This document shows positions 18,584-28,073 of a stretch of DNA of 64,000 bases, piece by piece. Positions within the stretch are counted from its first letter, which is position 1, and the number at the start of each line of letters is the position of its first letter. Source of the DNA: Companilactobacillus nuruki. Its GTDB lineage: Bacteria > Bacillota > Bacilli > Lactobacillales > Lactobacillaceae. The notes under the pieces were generated by a model, which was not told where the DNA came from, made no database searches, and saw only the letters and a list, made by a program, of their open reading frames with translations. The stretch spans positions 62,001-126,000 of the forward strand of contig NZ_NIPR01000004.1 of assembly GCF_002872255.1 (NCBI RefSeq), written 5' to 3'. Position numbers and translations under genes: made by a program.

Positions 18584-19684
18584 TTAATTTTTTTCTTTTT
18601 TATCTGAATCTAGGTTCAAATCAAGATTTTTTTCGTCTTCTTTAGCTTCAGTTTGATCCGAATCTTCACCAGTTTTTTCTTCTTCTGGTTTTCCATCCAT
18701 TCCATAAGCATCACGAACTTTTTTCTTAATTTCTTCCATTTTTTCAGGATTCTCAGCCAAATAGGTCTTAGCATTTTCTCTACCTTGACCAATTCTTTCA
18801 TCACCGTATGAATACCACGAACCAGATTTATCAATAATATCCTTATCGACAGCCATATCGACTAATTCACCAGTCTGAGAAATACCATGTCCATACATAA
18901 TATCAACAAGGGCAATCTTAAATGGAGGTGCAACCTTGTTCTTAACAACTTTAATCTTAGTACGGTTACCGATCACATCAGTACCATCTTTAATTTGTTC
19001 GGCACGGCGAACCTCAAGTCTAATTGTTGAATAAAACTTCAACGCACGACCACCAGGTGTTGTTTCAGGATTACCAAACATAATACCAACCTTTTCACGA
19101 ATCTGATTAATGAAAAGTGCAATTGTTTTGGTCTTATTGATAGATCCAGAAAGCTTACGTAAAGCTTGTGACATTAGTCTAGCTTGTAAACCAACATGTG
19201 AATCACCCATGTCACCCTCAATTTCAGCACGTGGAACCAAAGCGGCGACAGAATCAACAACAACAATATCAACGGCACCACTGGATACCAAAGCATCAGC
19301 AATCTCTAAACCTTGTTCACCGGTATCAGGTTGTGATAGCAATAGGTCATCAATATTAACGCCTAGGGCAGTAGCATATGCCGGGTCCATAGCATTTTCA
19401 GCATCTATATATGCAGCAGTACCACCTTGTTTTTGTACCTCAGCAACAGCATGCAAAGCCACAGTTGTTTTACCAGAACTTTCAGGTCCATAGATTTCAA
19501 CAATTCTTCCACGTGGAAATCCACCGACACCTAAAGCATTGTCAAGAGCTAATGAACCACTAGAAACAGTTGAGATCTGTGTGTTCAAATCATCACCCAT
19601 TCTCATAATGGCACCCTTACCAAAATCCTTTTCAATCTTTTTTAAGGCCACGTCTAAAGCCTTTTGACGTTCATCTTTTGCCAA
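18584..19684 (-). CDS. recA: Recombinase RecA
   Basis: A 366-residue strand-exchange protein, also the SOS co-protease and a partner in competence. Walker A is GPESSGKT (66-73). The L2-region [14 protein letters not shown] and the acidic C-terminal tail ([19 protein letters not shown]) are present. The start is TTG 19684 with a strong AGGAGG upstream; no better ATG exists. A promoter (TTGCTT, 17 bp, TAATAT) and a LexA-box-like sequence lie upstream, so SOS control is likely. Neighbours cinA upstream and rny downstream are conserved. Confidence 0.97.
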   Translation of the reverse strand: MAKDERQKALDVALKKIEKDFGKGAIMRMGDDLNTQISTVSSGSLALDNALGVGGFPRGRIVEIYGPESSGKTTVALHAVAEVQKQGGTAAYIDAENAMDPAYATALGVNIDDLLLSQPDTGEQGLEIADALVSSGAVDIVVVDSVAALVPRAEIEGDMGDSHVGLQARLMSQALRKLSGSINKTKTIALFINQIREKVGIMFGNPETTPGGRALKFYSTIRLEVRRAEQIKDGTDVIGNRTKIKVVKNKVAPPFKIALVDIMYGHGISQTGELVDMAVDKDIIDKSGSWYSYGDERIGQGRENAKTYLAENPEKMEEIKKKVRDAYGMDGKPEEEKTGEDSDQTEAKEDEKNLDLNLDSDKKEKN

Positions 19685-19717
19685 ATTGATTTCCTCCTAA
19701 TGCATTCATCATTAGTT

Positions 19718-19746
19718 ATATTATTAGTAATTAGTAAAAAAAGCAA
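19718..19746 (-). promoter_or_regulatory. recA promoter
   Basis: TTGCTT (19746-19741) and TAATAT (19723-19718) with a 17-bp spacer on the minus strand. The -35 box lies within the T-rich tail of the preceding terminator. Confidence 0.5.
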
Positions 19747-19772
19747 GAAAAAAGCGAACAAATGTTTGTTCG
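19742..19772 (-). terminator. cinA terminator containing a LexA (SOS) box
   Basis: CGAACAAA and TTTGTTCG (19755-19772) form a hairpin, with T-runs on the minus strand and the cinA stop directly before it. The plus strand of 19755-19768 reads CGAACAAATGTTTG. This matches the Gram-positive SOS box CGAACRNRYGTTYC at 13 of 14 positions. The same bases may thus end cinA and bind LexA nine bases upstream of the recA -35 box. Confidence 0.6.
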
Positions 19773-20315
19773 TTATATAATTTCTTGAACGAGAGCAAAT
19801 CCACAAAGAACCGATTTTTCACGAATTGCCTGACGTGTGCCAGAAAAATGAAATTCTTTAACTATCTCTTCGTTATTTTTCTTGTTATAAGCACTTATGA
19901 AGACTGTACCAACTGGATTACCTTCTAGTGGGTCAGGACCAGCTACACCGGTAAAACCAACTCCAATGTCAGCCGATAATTTTTGAGCCGATAATTCAGC
20001 CATTGCCTGTGCAACTGGAGCACTGACAACAGTATATTGAGTGATCAAATTTGGATTCATTCCCAAAACTTGTACCTTAACCTCATCAGAATAAGTTACA
20101 AATCCGCCATCAAAAATATTAGAAGCACCTGGTATAGCAGCTATTGTAGCTTGAAACAAACCAGCTGTTAAACTTTCTGCTGCTGTAATCTTTAATTGCG
20201 ATTTTTTCAACAAATCAACTGTTTGTTCAGGAAAGCCGGAATATTCAGTTGGTAATCCATTTTCAAAATTATCTTTTTCAATTGTCTTAAAAATTTCAGC
20301 TACTTTACTTTTCAT
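19773..20315 (-). CDS. cinA: CinA C-terminal domain protein (nicotinamide-nucleotide amidase-like)
   Basis: A 180-residue stand-alone CinA C-terminal (PncC-type) domain. Recognisable are AAESLTAGL, PGASNIFDGGFVTYS and GFTGVAGP. This domain hydrolyses nicotinamide mononucleotide to the nicotinate form in pyridine-nucleotide salvage. Full CinA has an extra N-terminal molybdopterin-binding-like domain of about 250 residues. That domain is absent here, with pgsA immediately upstream, so this is a short form rather than a truncated reading. The start is ATG 20315 with AAGAGAG upstream. Position before recA matches the competence-associated cinA-recA order. Confidence 0.85.
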   Translation of the reverse strand: MKSKVAEIFKTIEKDNFENGLPTEYSGFPEQTVDLLKKSQLKITAAESLTAGLFQATIAAIPGASNIFDGGFVTYSDEVKVQVLGMNPNLITQYTVVSAPVAQAMAELSAQKLSADIGVGFTGVAGPDPLEGNPVGTVFISAYNKKNNEEIVKEFHFSGTRQAIREKSVLCGFALVQEII

Positions 20316-20338
20316 TGCTCTCTCTTTCAAATTACGTA

Positions 20339-20923
20339 TTATGATTTGAAAATTTCTCTACTTTGATAAAAATAATCAGCACCAGAATAAATAGTGAAGA
20401 TTAAACAGATATACAAGAAAATTTCACCAATAGGTATATTAATAGCAGAGAAGAAAATATTATGCATTAATAAGAAAATAATTGCTAACATTTGTGTGGT
20501 TGTTTTGATTTTCCCAGGCATTTGAGCAGCCATAACTTTACCACCAACCTCAAGAACGATTGTTCTAAGACCAGTAACTGCCAATTCACGACAAACAATG
20601 ATAGCTACTACCCAGGCTGGAGCCATTTTGAAACTTACTAAGAAGATGAAAGCTGTCATGACTAACATCTTATCGGCTAGTGTATCCGCAAACTTACCAA
20701 AATTAGATACTAAATTATATTTACGGGCTATTTTACCATCAAGTAAGTCTGTCAACGATGCTATGATAAACACGACTGTTGCTAAAACATGATTCATAGG
20801 TATCAAATCATTAGCAACATAAATATCTCCTAAATTGGTCCAATTAAATGCCAATAAAATAATAAATATTGGAATCAGAATTATCCTTAGCATTGTTAAT
20901 TTATTTGGTACATTCCAAACCAT
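20339..20923 (-). CDS. pgsA: CDP-diacylglycerol-glycerol-3-phosphate 3-phosphatidyltransferase
   Basis: A 194-residue membrane enzyme making phosphatidylglycerol phosphate. The CDP-alcohol phosphotransferase signature is complete: DG, two residues, AR, eight residues, G, three residues, D, three residues, D (about residues 60-83, LDGKIARKYNLVSNFGKFAD). ATG 20923 lies eight bases after GGAGG, giving MVWNVPNKLTMLR, the usual N-terminus. It sits between rodZ and cinA as in many Firmicutes. Confidence 0.95.
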   Translation of the reverse strand: MVWNVPNKLTMLRIILIPIFIILLAFNWTNLGDIYVANDLIPMNHVLATVVFIIASLTDLLDGKIARKYNLVSNFGKFADTLADKMLVMTAFIFLVSFKMAPAWVVAIIVCRELAVTGLRTIVLEVGGKVMAAQMPGKIKTTTQMLAIIFLLMHNIFFSAINIPIGEIFLYICLIFTIYSGADYFYQSREIFKS

Positions 20924-20961
20924 TAAAATATCCTCCAAAAATTACATAATTTTTCTAACAA

Positions 20962-21002
20962 AATAATGGTGCCCACCCTAAAAAGAATTAGACACCATTA
21001 TT
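20962..21002 (-). terminator. Hairpin between rodZ and pgsA
   Basis: AATAATGGTG and CACCATTATT (10 bp) enclose 21 nt, followed on the minus strand by TTTTG. The long loop makes it a weak terminator; it may attenuate rather than end transcription into pgsA. Confidence 0.5.
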
Positions 21003-21845
21003 TTATTTTTCAATATTAAACGTCAAAGTCTTAACGATAGTGCTACCACTTTGAGACTTAGATAAATCAACATCCTTGCCGTCAATTGTGATCTTAGTAT
21101 TCGTTACATTACCAGTTTGAATACTAAATGTTGTTGTATCACTAGGTACAGTAGTTGACTTCTTTTCATCAGCACTCAAAGCCTGTTGCCATGTCGTATT
21201 TGAACCTTCGCTAAATTGAACCCAAGCTTGACCGCCACTTCCTTCAACAACTACTTTTAAGCCACTTGAAGGAGCATTAGTGATTGTATAAGTACCCTCA
21301 GTACTTGATTCTTTAACTGTAAGTTCAGAACTAGTACTCTTTTTTGCCTTAGTAGTTGTTTTCTTAATCGTAGTCTTTTTGGTCGTTTTTTTAGTTGTTT
21401 GTGTTGTATTATCCTTTGGAATCGTCACACTTGAAGCATTTTGATTACGGTGAACCATTCCAAAAGCTATTACACCAATAATAACAAGAACGACAATACC
21501 TACAATAATTTGAGGAATATAGTTACCCAAATTAGAAAAGAAAGAATTTGACTCTTCCTTGATTGAACGAGTCTTAGTTTCTTCTGGTTTAGCCTCTTGA
21601 GTTGGTTGAGAATTAGGAATCTCAGCCTTATATTCTTCTAATAAGTCATCGCTAGACATTCCGACAGCATCAGAATATTGTTTGATAAAAGCTCTGACAT
21701 AAAAATCACCAGGAAGATGATCAAATTGACCTTCTTCAATAGCAATTAGATATCTTTTTTGAATTTTTGTGATTTGTTGTAAATCATCAATTGTGTATCC
21801 TTTTTTGATACGTGCATTTCTTAACTTTTGGCCAATTTCGTCCAT
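21003..21845 (-). CDS. rodZ: RodZ-like helix-turn-helix membrane protein
   Basis: A 280-residue protein. It has an N-terminal helix-turn-helix (about 5-70, with GYTIDDLQQITKIQKRYL), a membrane helix around 107-130 (IIVGIVVLVIIGVIAFGMV), a Thr/Lys-rich linker (TTKKTTKKTTIKKTTTK) and a C-terminal DUF4115-like beta domain. RodZ links cell-shape machinery to the membrane in rods. Its place between ymfI and pgsA matches the Bacillus ymfM position. The ATG lies at 21845. Confidence 0.85.
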   Translation of the reverse strand: MDEIGQKLRNARIKKGYTIDDLQQITKIQKRYLIAIEEGQFDHLPGDFYVRAFIKQYSDAVGMSSDDLLEEYKAEIPNSQPTQEAKPEETKTRSIKEESNSFFSNLGNYIPQIIVGIVVLVIIGVIAFGMVHRNQNASSVTIPKDNTTQTTKKTTKKTTIKKTTTKAKKSTSSELTVKESSTEGTYTITNAPSSGLKVVVEGSGGQAWVQFSEGSNTTWQQALSADEKKSTTVPSDTTTFSIQTGNVTNTKITIDGKDVDLSKSQSGSTIVKTLTFNIEK

Positions 21846-21910
21846 TATTTACCACCAATTAACTAATTTTTCTAAGTATAACATATATTATTATCCAACT
21901 ACTAGCGACC

Positions 21911-22633
21911 TTATAACAACCAGCCACCAGCAAAATAAATCGTTTGTCCCGTTAAATAATTTGATTCAATATTAACTAGATAACTGACTAAATCAGCTAT
22001 CTCATCAGGATTTGCCAACCTATCAGCCGGTATTTCATCCTTAACATTTTCTAAATCTTCACTAGAAAATTCCTGTGTATTCATTTTAGTATTCACAGCA
22101 CCAGGCGCAACAACATTAACAGATATTCCAAGAGAAGCTACCTCTTTAGCATATGAATCTGCAAAAGAAGACATTGCTCCTTTTACTGTACTGTAAACTA
22201 CTTCCATGGCTGAGCCAATTTTTCCATAGATAGAACCAATAAAAACAATTCGTCCATGATGCGTCTTGGCCAATTTCCCCTGCAATTGTTTCAGTATCAA
22301 CATTGGTAATTTGACATGAATATTCCATAAAGAATCAATTTCTTCTTCAGAAATATCAACAAATAACTTGTAATATGTATTTCCCTGAGCAAAAACTACT
22401 GCATCTAAAGCAAATATTTGTTCGACCAAATCTTCAACTTTATCATGCTCCATATCAAACTTGATTGGTATGAAATCTTGTTCAGGATACTTCTCCACAA
22501 GTTCCGTTCGCAGCTTTTCAATTCGCTCTTGATTTCGATTATAGTGCAGATATAAAGACCACCCCTTTTGGGCTAGTTTTTTTGCACTACTTGTTCCGAT
22601 ATCTCCAGAACTTCCCATAACTAATGCATACAT
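21911..22633 (-). CDS. ymfI: SDR-family reductase YmfI
   Basis: A 240-residue short-chain dehydrogenase/reductase. It has the nucleotide-binding motif MGSSGDIG at the N-terminus, the catalytic Ser in FIGSIYG and the YxxxK pair in YSTVKGA. The Bacillus relative reduces 5-aminopentanone on elongation factor P; that role is inferred here from synteny with ymfH and ymfF. It starts 3 bp after the ymfH stop, so it is cotranscribed. Confidence 0.85.
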   Translation of the reverse strand: MYALVMGSSGDIGTSSAKKLAQKGWSLYLHYNRNQERIEKLRTELVEKYPEQDFIPIKFDMEHDKVEDLVEQIFALDAVVFAQGNTYYKLFVDISEEEIDSLWNIHVKLPMLILKQLQGKLAKTHHGRIVFIGSIYGKIGSAMEVVYSTVKGAMSSFADSYAKEVASLGISVNVVAPGAVNTKMNTQEFSSEDLENVKDEIPADRLANPDEIADLVSYLVNIESNYLTGQTIYFAGGWLL

Positions 22634-22636
22634 GTC

Positions 22637-23875
22637 TTACTTCCTACTTGGTAAAAGATTGTAATAGGTGCAATTATTATCTTTTAAGAACTTCGCTGAT
22701 ATTTCCAATACATCGTCTTTCTTTATTGAATCAATCATGTGAATTAATTGTAGGTAGTCGACATCATAAAAATATAGCTCTGCCATTTGATTAGCAATCG
22801 CCTCAGGCGAATTTTGAGCAAATAGATATGACCCGATCGCATCACGCTTAATTCTTTCAAATTTTGTATCAGACAAAACCTTCTTTAAGGATTCATATGA
22901 AAGATGAGAACGTAAATATTCTTGAAATTGTTCAGGATTATTAGTTGACCCACTAATAATGATAAAACAATAGTTGTTTTCTGCAACAACATTATAAGAA
23001 AAACTATCATCAATTATATTTAATTTACTCATCTCTTGATAATTCTTAGAAGATTCGCCAATTAAAGTTTCCATTATCATATTCAATTCAAATTGTTTCT
23101 TAACCAAACCATAGCCAGTCATTTTAGTATCTATTCGAATTCCATAAGCTGAACGGGCCTGGCTAATATCCATATTCTCTTGACCACCTTGACCAATCGG
23201 TGCAAATTCATTAAATACTTTTTCTATTGGTGTCTCTATTGGACGAAAATCAGATTCTTCAACAATATTTTCAACTTTTTCAAAATCAACATCACCAACT
23301 AAAACCAAATCCATATTATCAGGTCGATAATTTTGATGATAAGTTTCTAAAAGATTATTACGATTTATCTGTTGCAAAGAAGCACTTGAACCAGCAATAT
23401 CTTCAGCAATTGGATCATTAGGATATAGTTGACCCAAAATTCTTTGTTCCAAAACCCATTCGGGCATATCCAAGTACATTTGAATTTCTTGATCAATAAT
23501 CCCACGTTCAGAAGCCACATTTTTATCAGTGAAATATGGATTCTGAACTAAATCTAAAAGAATCTTCAAATTATCATAAGGATTATCAAGAGTCTGAAAT
23601 AAGTAAGCTGTTTTAGTATAGCTGGTATAGGCATTAGAATTAGCGCCATACTTAGCAAACTTCTCGGAAACATCATATTCCGGTTTGGCAAATAATTTAT
23701 GTTCAATAAAATGGGCTATCCCAGACGGCAACAGACCATTTTTAGTTTTAGTATCAACCGATCCAAAATTTGTCATGGCTAAACCATAGACTTGATTAAA
23801 ACCTGCCATTGGCACAACGCTGATTTGTAGACCATTATCCAATTTTTTTGTTTGTTTCTCTAGTTTTTCCGTCAT
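22637..23875 (-). CDS. ymfH: M16-family zinc peptidase YmfH
   Basis: A 412-residue insulinase/pitrilysin-fold protein with the inverted zinc motif HFIEH (about 55-59), so potentially catalytic. The start is ATG 23875, two bases after the ymfF stop, with the ribosome site GGAG at the end of ymfF. It pairs with YmfF, which lacks the motif. Such active/inactive M16 pairs often form heterodimers. Substrate unknown; the ymfF-ymfH-ymfI-rodZ order is conserved in Firmicutes. Confidence 0.88.
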   Translation of the reverse strand: MTEKLEKQTKKLDNGLQISVVPMAGFNQVYGLAMTNFGSVDTKTKNGLLPSGIAHFIEHKLFAKPEYDVSEKFAKYGANSNAYTSYTKTAYLFQTLDNPYDNLKILLDLVQNPYFTDKNVASERGIIDQEIQMYLDMPEWVLEQRILGQLYPNDPIAEDIAGSSASLQQINRNNLLETYHQNYRPDNMDLVLVGDVDFEKVENIVEESDFRPIETPIEKVFNEFAPIGQGGQENMDISQARSAYGIRIDTKMTGYGLVKKQFELNMIMETLIGESSKNYQEMSKLNIIDDSFSYNVVAENNYCFIIISGSTNNPEQFQEYLRSHLSYESLKKVLSDTKFERIKRDAIGSYLFAQNSPEAIANQMAELYFYDVDYLQLIHMIDSIKKDDVLEISAKFLKDNNCTYYNLLPSRK

Positions 23876-23876
23876 C

Positions 23877-25151
23877 CTAATCTCCAATCAACTGATATTG
23901 TGCAATTGAGTGCATATTATCCGCTACACTAGCAATATGTTCACGATCCAAACTTTCTAATTCAGCTTGAAATTGCTGGTCTGTCAATAAGGTCTTTGGA
24001 TAAACAGTTTCCCAAATGCTTTGCATTATATAATACTGAATCGAATCAGTTGAAATTTTACGGCGTGTTAACATGACCTTTTGAGCATGATCAATCTGTG
24101 CATCAGTAAATTTACCATGTTTAATAAAATCAATTTGTTGATTAATTAATTCTAAAGCTTTATCAATCGAATCAGCATCAAGTCCAGCCTGAATCATTAC
24201 TAGATGATTAAGTGGTTGATAAGTACTTGAAACTGAATAAGCCAAACTATTCTTCTCACGAACTTGCTGGAACAATTGTGACTGATCATCACCACCCAAA
24301 ATCAAGTTCATGATCTGTGGTGCCAAACGATTGTATTTCTTAGAAACACCCTCAGTTGCATAGGCTAAAGCAATTCGACTCTGATTCAAATGTTTGTGAT
24401 CAGTTTGATTTACAGGGCTCTTAACTAATTCTTCAAATTTATCAAATTCAATTTGTAAATCATTACGATCATTATTCATTTGATTATAAAAATCACTATT
24501 TTTCAATTCTTCAAAAAATTCATTCTCATCGACGTTTCCAACCACATTGATAACAATCGTATCGTTTTTTATAACGTCATAATAAGTTTGTAAAAGTTTC
24601 TCATTAGTCAAATCATTTAATTGCTCAATATTTCCAAAAATTGGTATTTGTCGATTGGGATTATCCCGATAAATCAGTTTAGCTAATCCTAAGGTACTAA
24701 CCAAATCTTGATTATCTTGAATTGAAACTAAATTTGACATTAAGTTTCTTTTTTCAGTTTCAAAAGCTGTTTCATCGAATTTATTTCCAGACAAGTTAGG
24801 CTTAAAAATAATTTCACCCAAAAGCTCTAAGTTATCTTTTAACTGATCCTGTCCATCAATTAGAAAATTAGGATCAGCGAATTCAACACTGAAAGCTAAA
24901 TCATTAAAATTTAACAAATTACGTGTGAAAACATTTATTTCTGAACCATATAATTCCATTTCACGATCATTTATCGCCCGAAAACTAGGATAATCAGCAG
25001 TTGAATTGGACATAACATTAGCCAATAAACGGCGACTGGTAGTTTCTTCTTTATTTAACGGACGTAAAAAATCTATTTGAATTTTTATTGTACGAAATTT
25101 TTTGATGGGATTAATATTTAAGAAAATATTCTTTGCTAATGTTTTTCTCAA
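23877..25151 (-). CDS. ymfF: M16-family peptidase-like protein YmfF (no zinc motif)
   Basis: A 424-residue M16-fold protein. In the place of HxxEH it has LLANVMSNSTADYPSFRAIN, so it should be non-catalytic. This is normal for YmfF and not a sign of decay. The start is TTG 25151, overlapping the ftsK stop (TTGA), with AGGTG upstream at the end of ftsK. It most likely forms a complex with YmfH. Confidence 0.85.
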   Translation of the reverse strand: MRKTLAKNIFLNINPIKKFRTIKIQIDFLRPLNKEETTSRRLLANVMSNSTADYPSFRAINDREMELYGSEINVFTRNLLNFNDLAFSVEFADPNFLIDGQDQLKDNLELLGEIIFKPNLSGNKFDETAFETEKRNLMSNLVSIQDNQDLVSTLGLAKLIYRDNPNRQIPIFGNIEQLNDLTNEKLLQTYYDVIKNDTIVINVVGNVDENEFFEELKNSDFYNQMNNDRNDLQIEFDKFEELVKSPVNQTDHKHLNQSRIALAYATEGVSKKYNRLAPQIMNLILGGDDQSQLFQQVREKNSLAYSVSSTYQPLNHLVMIQAGLDADSIDKALELINQQIDFIKHGKFTDAQIDHAQKVMLTRRKISTDSIQYYIMQSIWETVYPKTLLTDQQFQAELESLDREHIASVADNMHSIAQYQLIGD

Positions 25152-27535
25152 TTTTTCACCTGATTTTTCTTAATTGTTTCTAATTGTTCGGGTGTGATTA
25201 AAACCTTTCTCGGCTTACTACCCTCTGAAGGTCCCACGATACCCTTATTTTCCATTTCGTCAACCATTCTTGCAGCTCGATTATATCCAATGGCAAATCT
25301 TCTTTGAAGCATTGATACACTTGCTGATTGTTGATTAACGATTAAGTCAACTGCATCGTCCCAATATTCATCCTCTGGTTTATCACCACTATCAGAATTG
25401 CCATCATCAATATCAGTCGGGATCATATCTTCATCATAATCGGCTTCTTGTTGATTACTTACGAATTTAACGACATTCTCAACCTCAGATTCAGAAATAT
25501 AGGCTCCCTGTAATCTAACTGGTTTGCTCTTCCCAATTGGCTGGAATAACATATCGCCACGTCCAAGTAATTTTTCAGCTCCGACAGCATCCAAGATGGT
25601 TCTGGAGTCAACACCACTTGAAACCGCAAAAGCAATTCTAGAAGGAATATTAGCTTTGATAAGCCCTGTAATAACATCTACCGATGGACGCTGAGTTGCA
25701 ATAATAATATGCAAACCAGCTGCACGAGCCATTTGAGCTAGACGAACAATTGCTGCTTCTACTTCATGCCCAGCTACCATCATTAAATCGGATAACTCAT
25801 CAACAATAACAACGATATAAGGCAGACGCTCCATTTTATCTTCATCACTGGCCGTTTCATTAAACTTATCAACATCATCATTGTATTCACCTATATTACG
25901 GTGACTGGTTTCCGCAAATAGTTTATAACGGCGTTCCATCTCTTTAACCGCCTTCTGCAAGGCACCAGCGGCTCTTCTAGCATCGGTAACAACTGGAATC
26001 AGCAATTGCGGTATACCGTTATAAACATTCAACTCAACCATCTTAGGATCAATTAAGATCAATTTCACCTCATCTGGTTGAGCCTTCATTAAAATTCCTG
26101 TAATAATTGTATTGATAGCAACTGACTTACCACTACCAGTCGAACCTGCAATTAATAGATGGGGCATTTTAGTAATATTAGCTTCAATGATATTACCAGA
26201 AACATCTTTACCTAATGGGACAACTAAAGGATTCGTTTTATCCTTTTGATGCTCAGTAATATCCCTAAATGAAACTGTTGAAATGGTTTTATTAGGAACC
26301 TCAATCCCGACAAATGGTTTGCCTGGAATAGGAGCTTCAATACGAATATCTTTTGCAGCCAAAGCCAAAGCCAAGTCATCAGCTAGGTTAACAATCTTAC
26401 TTACCTTAACTCCAACTGCAGGTTGAACTTCATATTTAGTAATTGTTGGACCCAAACTAGCATTCTTAACCTCAACATCAACACCAAAACTTTTAAATGT
26501 TTGACGTAATTTTTCCTTATTCTCATCAATTAGTCGAACCTCGGACGTTTGATCCGCTTGAGTTACCTGTTTCAAAAGATCAACTCCTGGCAATTGATAA
26601 CCCTCACCATTGGAATTATTAGTTTTTCTTGAACTTATTGGTGTTGGTAAATCTTTACCACCATCGCCCATCCCAGATGGTTCATTTTCAATTTCAGCAC
26701 TGGCAGCCATATCTTCATTAGCTGAAACAGATGATGATTCCGTCTCATCTGGAACATATTTAGGAAAATCATCATTTGGTGTTTTATACTTCAAACCATC
26801 ATCAACATTAGCTGTACTATTCTTTTCTTCAGGTTCTGGATTCTCCATTACTGGGGATTGCGTCGACGTTTTAGTTTCATTATTATTCTTTTGATCAACA
26901 TAGTTATTATAATGGCCTGACAAACCATCTTTTATCTTAATAATCCATCCCTTAAAACGTATCAATATATCAGCCATAATGACCGACATTTGATGCATAG
27001 TCACATTAAAGACCATCAATACACCAATAATAATTAATAACGCCGTCACAAAATAAGTTCCTACTGTGGAGAACATTGGCATAAAGAAACTATACAAATA
27101 CGAGCCAATCATCCCTCCGCCGACAGATCCATCAACTGATACTTGTGTTATGTCAGCAGCTAATGTGTTCCATGTAACAAGATTATAGTTGTGATAAAGC
27201 GACATACTCGAAAAGAATATGCTATGCAAAATTATTAATACACCTAGATATATAAAGATAAATCCAAAGTTTCGTTTTAGTTTCATAAGGGGCGGATGTC
27301 CACTAGCAAAAATCACCGCCGCTACAAAAATACTGATAAGTAGTAAAACTGGATAACTATCCCCCACAAAAATCCGATATAGATTATCGAAGGTTTTACC
27401 GACCAATCCGAATTTAAATAACCCTAAAATCGACAAAATAATCCACAACAAACTCAATAACGATCTAATAAGTCGTGAATTATCAACGGTTCTTTTTCTC
27501 TTTCTAGGCTTTGTAGTTGCCTTTTTTCTTACCAT
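25148..27535 (-). CDS. ftsK: DNA translocase FtsK/SpoIIIE
   Basis: A 795-residue septal DNA pump. It has an N-terminal basic patch and four membrane helices (about 23-195), an acidic low-complexity linker (about 210-310), the motor with Walker A AGSTGSGKS and the conserved LLIAG and ATQRPSVD blocks, and a C-terminal winged-helix gamma domain (LQRRFAIGYNRAARMVDEME) that reads chromosome polarity. It clears trapped chromosome arms at division. ATG 27535 with GAGGTAC upstream; isolated from the DUF1149 gene by a terminator. Confidence 0.95.
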   Translation of the reverse strand: MVRKKATTKPRKRKRTVDNSRLIRSLLSLLWIILSILGLFKFGLVGKTFDNLYRIFVGDSYPVLLLISIFVAAVIFASGHPPLMKLKRNFGFIFIYLGVLIILHSIFFSSMSLYHNYNLVTWNTLAADITQVSVDGSVGGGMIGSYLYSFFMPMFSTVGTYFVTALLIIIGVLMVFNVTMHQMSVIMADILIRFKGWIIKIKDGLSGHYNNYVDQKNNNETKTSTQSPVMENPEPEEKNSTANVDDGLKYKTPNDDFPKYVPDETESSSVSANEDMAASAEIENEPSGMGDGGKDLPTPISSRKTNNSNGEGYQLPGVDLLKQVTQADQTSEVRLIDENKEKLRQTFKSFGVDVEVKNASLGPTITKYEVQPAVGVKVSKIVNLADDLALALAAKDIRIEAPIPGKPFVGIEVPNKTISTVSFRDITEHQKDKTNPLVVPLGKDVSGNIIEANITKMPHLLIAGSTGSGKSVAINTIITGILMKAQPDEVKLILIDPKMVELNVYNGIPQLLIPVVTDARRAAGALQKAVKEMERRYKLFAETSHRNIGEYNDDVDKFNETASDEDKMERLPYIVVIVDELSDLMMVAGHEVEAAIVRLAQMARAAGLHIIIATQRPSVDVITGLIKANIPSRIAFAVSSGVDSRTILDAVGAEKLLGRGDMLFQPIGKSKPVRLQGAYISESEVENVVKFVSNQQEADYDEDMIPTDIDDGNSDSGDKPEDEYWDDAVDLIVNQQSASVSMLQRRFAIGYNRAARMVDEMENKGIVGPSEGSKPRKVLITPEQLETIKKNQVKN

Positions 27536-27592
27536 AAGTACCTCACGTGAATTTAAAAATTAATCATCTAAAATTATACCTTTTTTGAACGT

Positions 27593-27620
27593 TAAAAAAA
27601 ACAGCCCTACTGGACTGTTT
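27593..27620 (-). terminator. Terminator after the DUF1149 gene
   Basis: AAACAGTCC, an AGTA loop and GGGCTGTTT (one G-U) followed by a long T-run on the minus strand. Confidence 0.85.
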
Positions 27621-28062
27621 ATTTATCTTCATGTTTCTTTAAATCATTCATTGCATCATTAGGTTTAATTTCAGGTTTATTAGTAAAGTTTAAAGAAACA
27701 CCATGATTCAATGTAACACTAGTTATTTGATAAGTTAAGGTCTCAATATATTCAACCACCGGTCTTGATAATTGTTGAACTTGCTTAGCATCAAGATCCT
27801 CAATTTCGTCGTGATAGCCGACAGGTTGAACAACCTGACCGATTAATCCAGATACTTTAAAGGGAGCATCTTGAACATGAATTTCAAAAGGAACAACAAC
27901 TTGAAAAATTTTTCCTTCATCTTCATTAATCGGTTGACCATCTTCCCCCTTCAAATCAGGATGTTCAATTTGAATATTTAAATCAGTTTTTACATCGGCA
28001 CTCGGTGATTCTATATCATAATGAAATGATTGAACTGTTACTGCACCTTTATTAATTTTCAT
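27619..28062 (-). CDS. DUF1149-family protein of unknown function
   Basis: A 147-residue acidic, soluble-looking protein with no signal or membrane segment. The sequence (starting MKINKGAVTVQSFHYDIE, with VVVPFEIHVQDAPFKVSGLIGQ) fits DUF1149, found mainly in lactobacilli and streptococci. The alternating beta pattern in the middle is reminiscent of SecB-like folds, but that is only an impression. It follows trmL by 11 bp, so the two are cotranscribed and end at the shared terminator. Confidence 0.75.
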   Translation of the reverse strand: MKINKGAVTVQSFHYDIESPSADVKTDLNIQIEHPDLKGEDGQPINEDEGKIFQVVVPFEIHVQDAPFKVSGLIGQVVQPVGYHDEIEDLDAKQVQQLSRPVVEYIETLTYQITSVTLNHGVSLNFTNKPEIKPNDAMNDLKKHEDK

Positions 28063-28073
28063 AATAATAACCC

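Noticed and set aside
23877-25151. ymfF as a decayed peptidase gene because HxxEH is missing
   Set aside because: Full length, intact frame and the usual pairing with ymfH; loss of the motif is normal in this family.
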